This document shows, one piece after another, positions 63,919 through 64,000 of a stretch of DNA of 64,000 nucleotides. Under the pieces are notes generated by a model. The model worked only from the letters and a program-made list of their open reading frames with translations. It had not been told where the DNA came from and did no database searches. The translations under genes were made by a program, and so were the position numbers. Source of the stretch: Roseibium hamelinense (GTDB lineage Bacteria; Pseudomonadota; Alphaproteobacteria; Rhizobiales; Stappiaceae); NCBI RefSeq assembly GCF_007830545.1, contig NZ_VLLF01000008.1, positions 1 to 64,000 on the forward strand, read 5' to 3'. Position 1 is the first letter of the stretch. Every line of letters begins with the position of its first letter.

Positions 63919-64000
63919 TAGGACATCGAATGTTCATGCTGTTGATGTCAAAGGATCGCCACATGATTCCACTAGGCGTGCCACGACATTGAGATCGCAA

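Noticed and set aside
1-64000. CRISPR arrays, rRNA operons, complete tRNAs, insertion sequences
   Set aside because: No repeat-spacer pattern, rRNA segment, full tRNA cloverleaf or transposase reading frame was seen in the window.

Overview
The window looks like chromosomal DNA of a GC-rich alphaproteobacterium, most likely a marine member of the Hyphomicrobiales close to Stappiaceae (Roseibium/Labrenzia-type). This is inferred from gene content, not from a database search. Supporting signs are the 180-kDa class NAD-glutamate dehydrogenase (1603 aa), type 2 ArgC, the PhaR/PhaA/PhaB cluster, the rsmB-heparinase-purH order, a metX-metW pair, a DUF1674 protein and an AcuI-type acryloyl-CoA reductase. 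Most of the window is ordinary housekeeping sequence.

Layout. 1-543: the end of an integrated element, carrying a winged-helix gene cut by the window edge and a duplicated 3' piece of a tRNA-Arg(CCU). 1020-5294: a two-gene RND efflux operon. 5475-7365: an accessory patch with an A+T-rich secreted protein of unknown function, a coupled 33-codon ORF, and remnants of an SDR gene and a thuA gene that both lost their 5' ends. 7587-11142: a glycosyltransferase, a 2OG-Fe(II) oxygenase, a DCC thiol oxidoreductase and an Na+/alanine symporter. 11452-14191: an acyl-CoA ligase and acryloyl-CoA reductase operon behind a promoter whose -10 box lies inside a perfect inverted repeat. 14247-15060: rpmI-rplT. 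15059-18895: FkbM methyltransferase, a small protein behind a sigma-54-type promoter, gamma-glutamyltransferase and a GlcG/HbpS protein. 18976-21949: polyhydroxyalkanoate genes phaR, phaA, phaB. 22046-26622: yciB, a membrane protein, rpmF, mtgA, cfa and a polyprenyl synthase. 26718-27871: a coiled-coil protein gene broken by a one-base frameshift. 27891-32863: aromatic amino acid genes (chorismate mutase, hisC-like aminotransferase, tyrC) divergent from metX-metW. 32865-41571: methyltransferase, gloB, cupin, ATPase, ftsY-mtaB-dapF, an L,D-transpeptidase, and a response regulator next to a cNMP-binding protein. 41623-48777: leuD, argC, a peroxidase-related protein and NAD-GDH. 48853-63918: UMF1 transporter, chemoreceptor, purH, heparinase-like protein, rsmB, htpX, DUF1674, a GDSL esterase, a class I aminotransferase and ftsK.

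How the genes fit together. PhaA and PhaB make 3-hydroxybutyryl-CoA for storage polymer under PhaR; no PHA synthase is in the window. The ligase/AcuI pair would feed short acyl-CoA, possibly from acrylate or DMSP breakdown, towards propionyl-CoA. The tyrosine, methionine, lysine (dapF, possible dapC), leucine and arginine genes are scattered single steps rather than complete pathways.

I do not see a convincing new defence, CRISPR or biosynthetic system. The least explained material is the tRNA-bounded element end, the A+T-rich secreted-protein patch with its deletion scar, the sigma-54-linked small protein, and the frameshifted coiled-coil gene.
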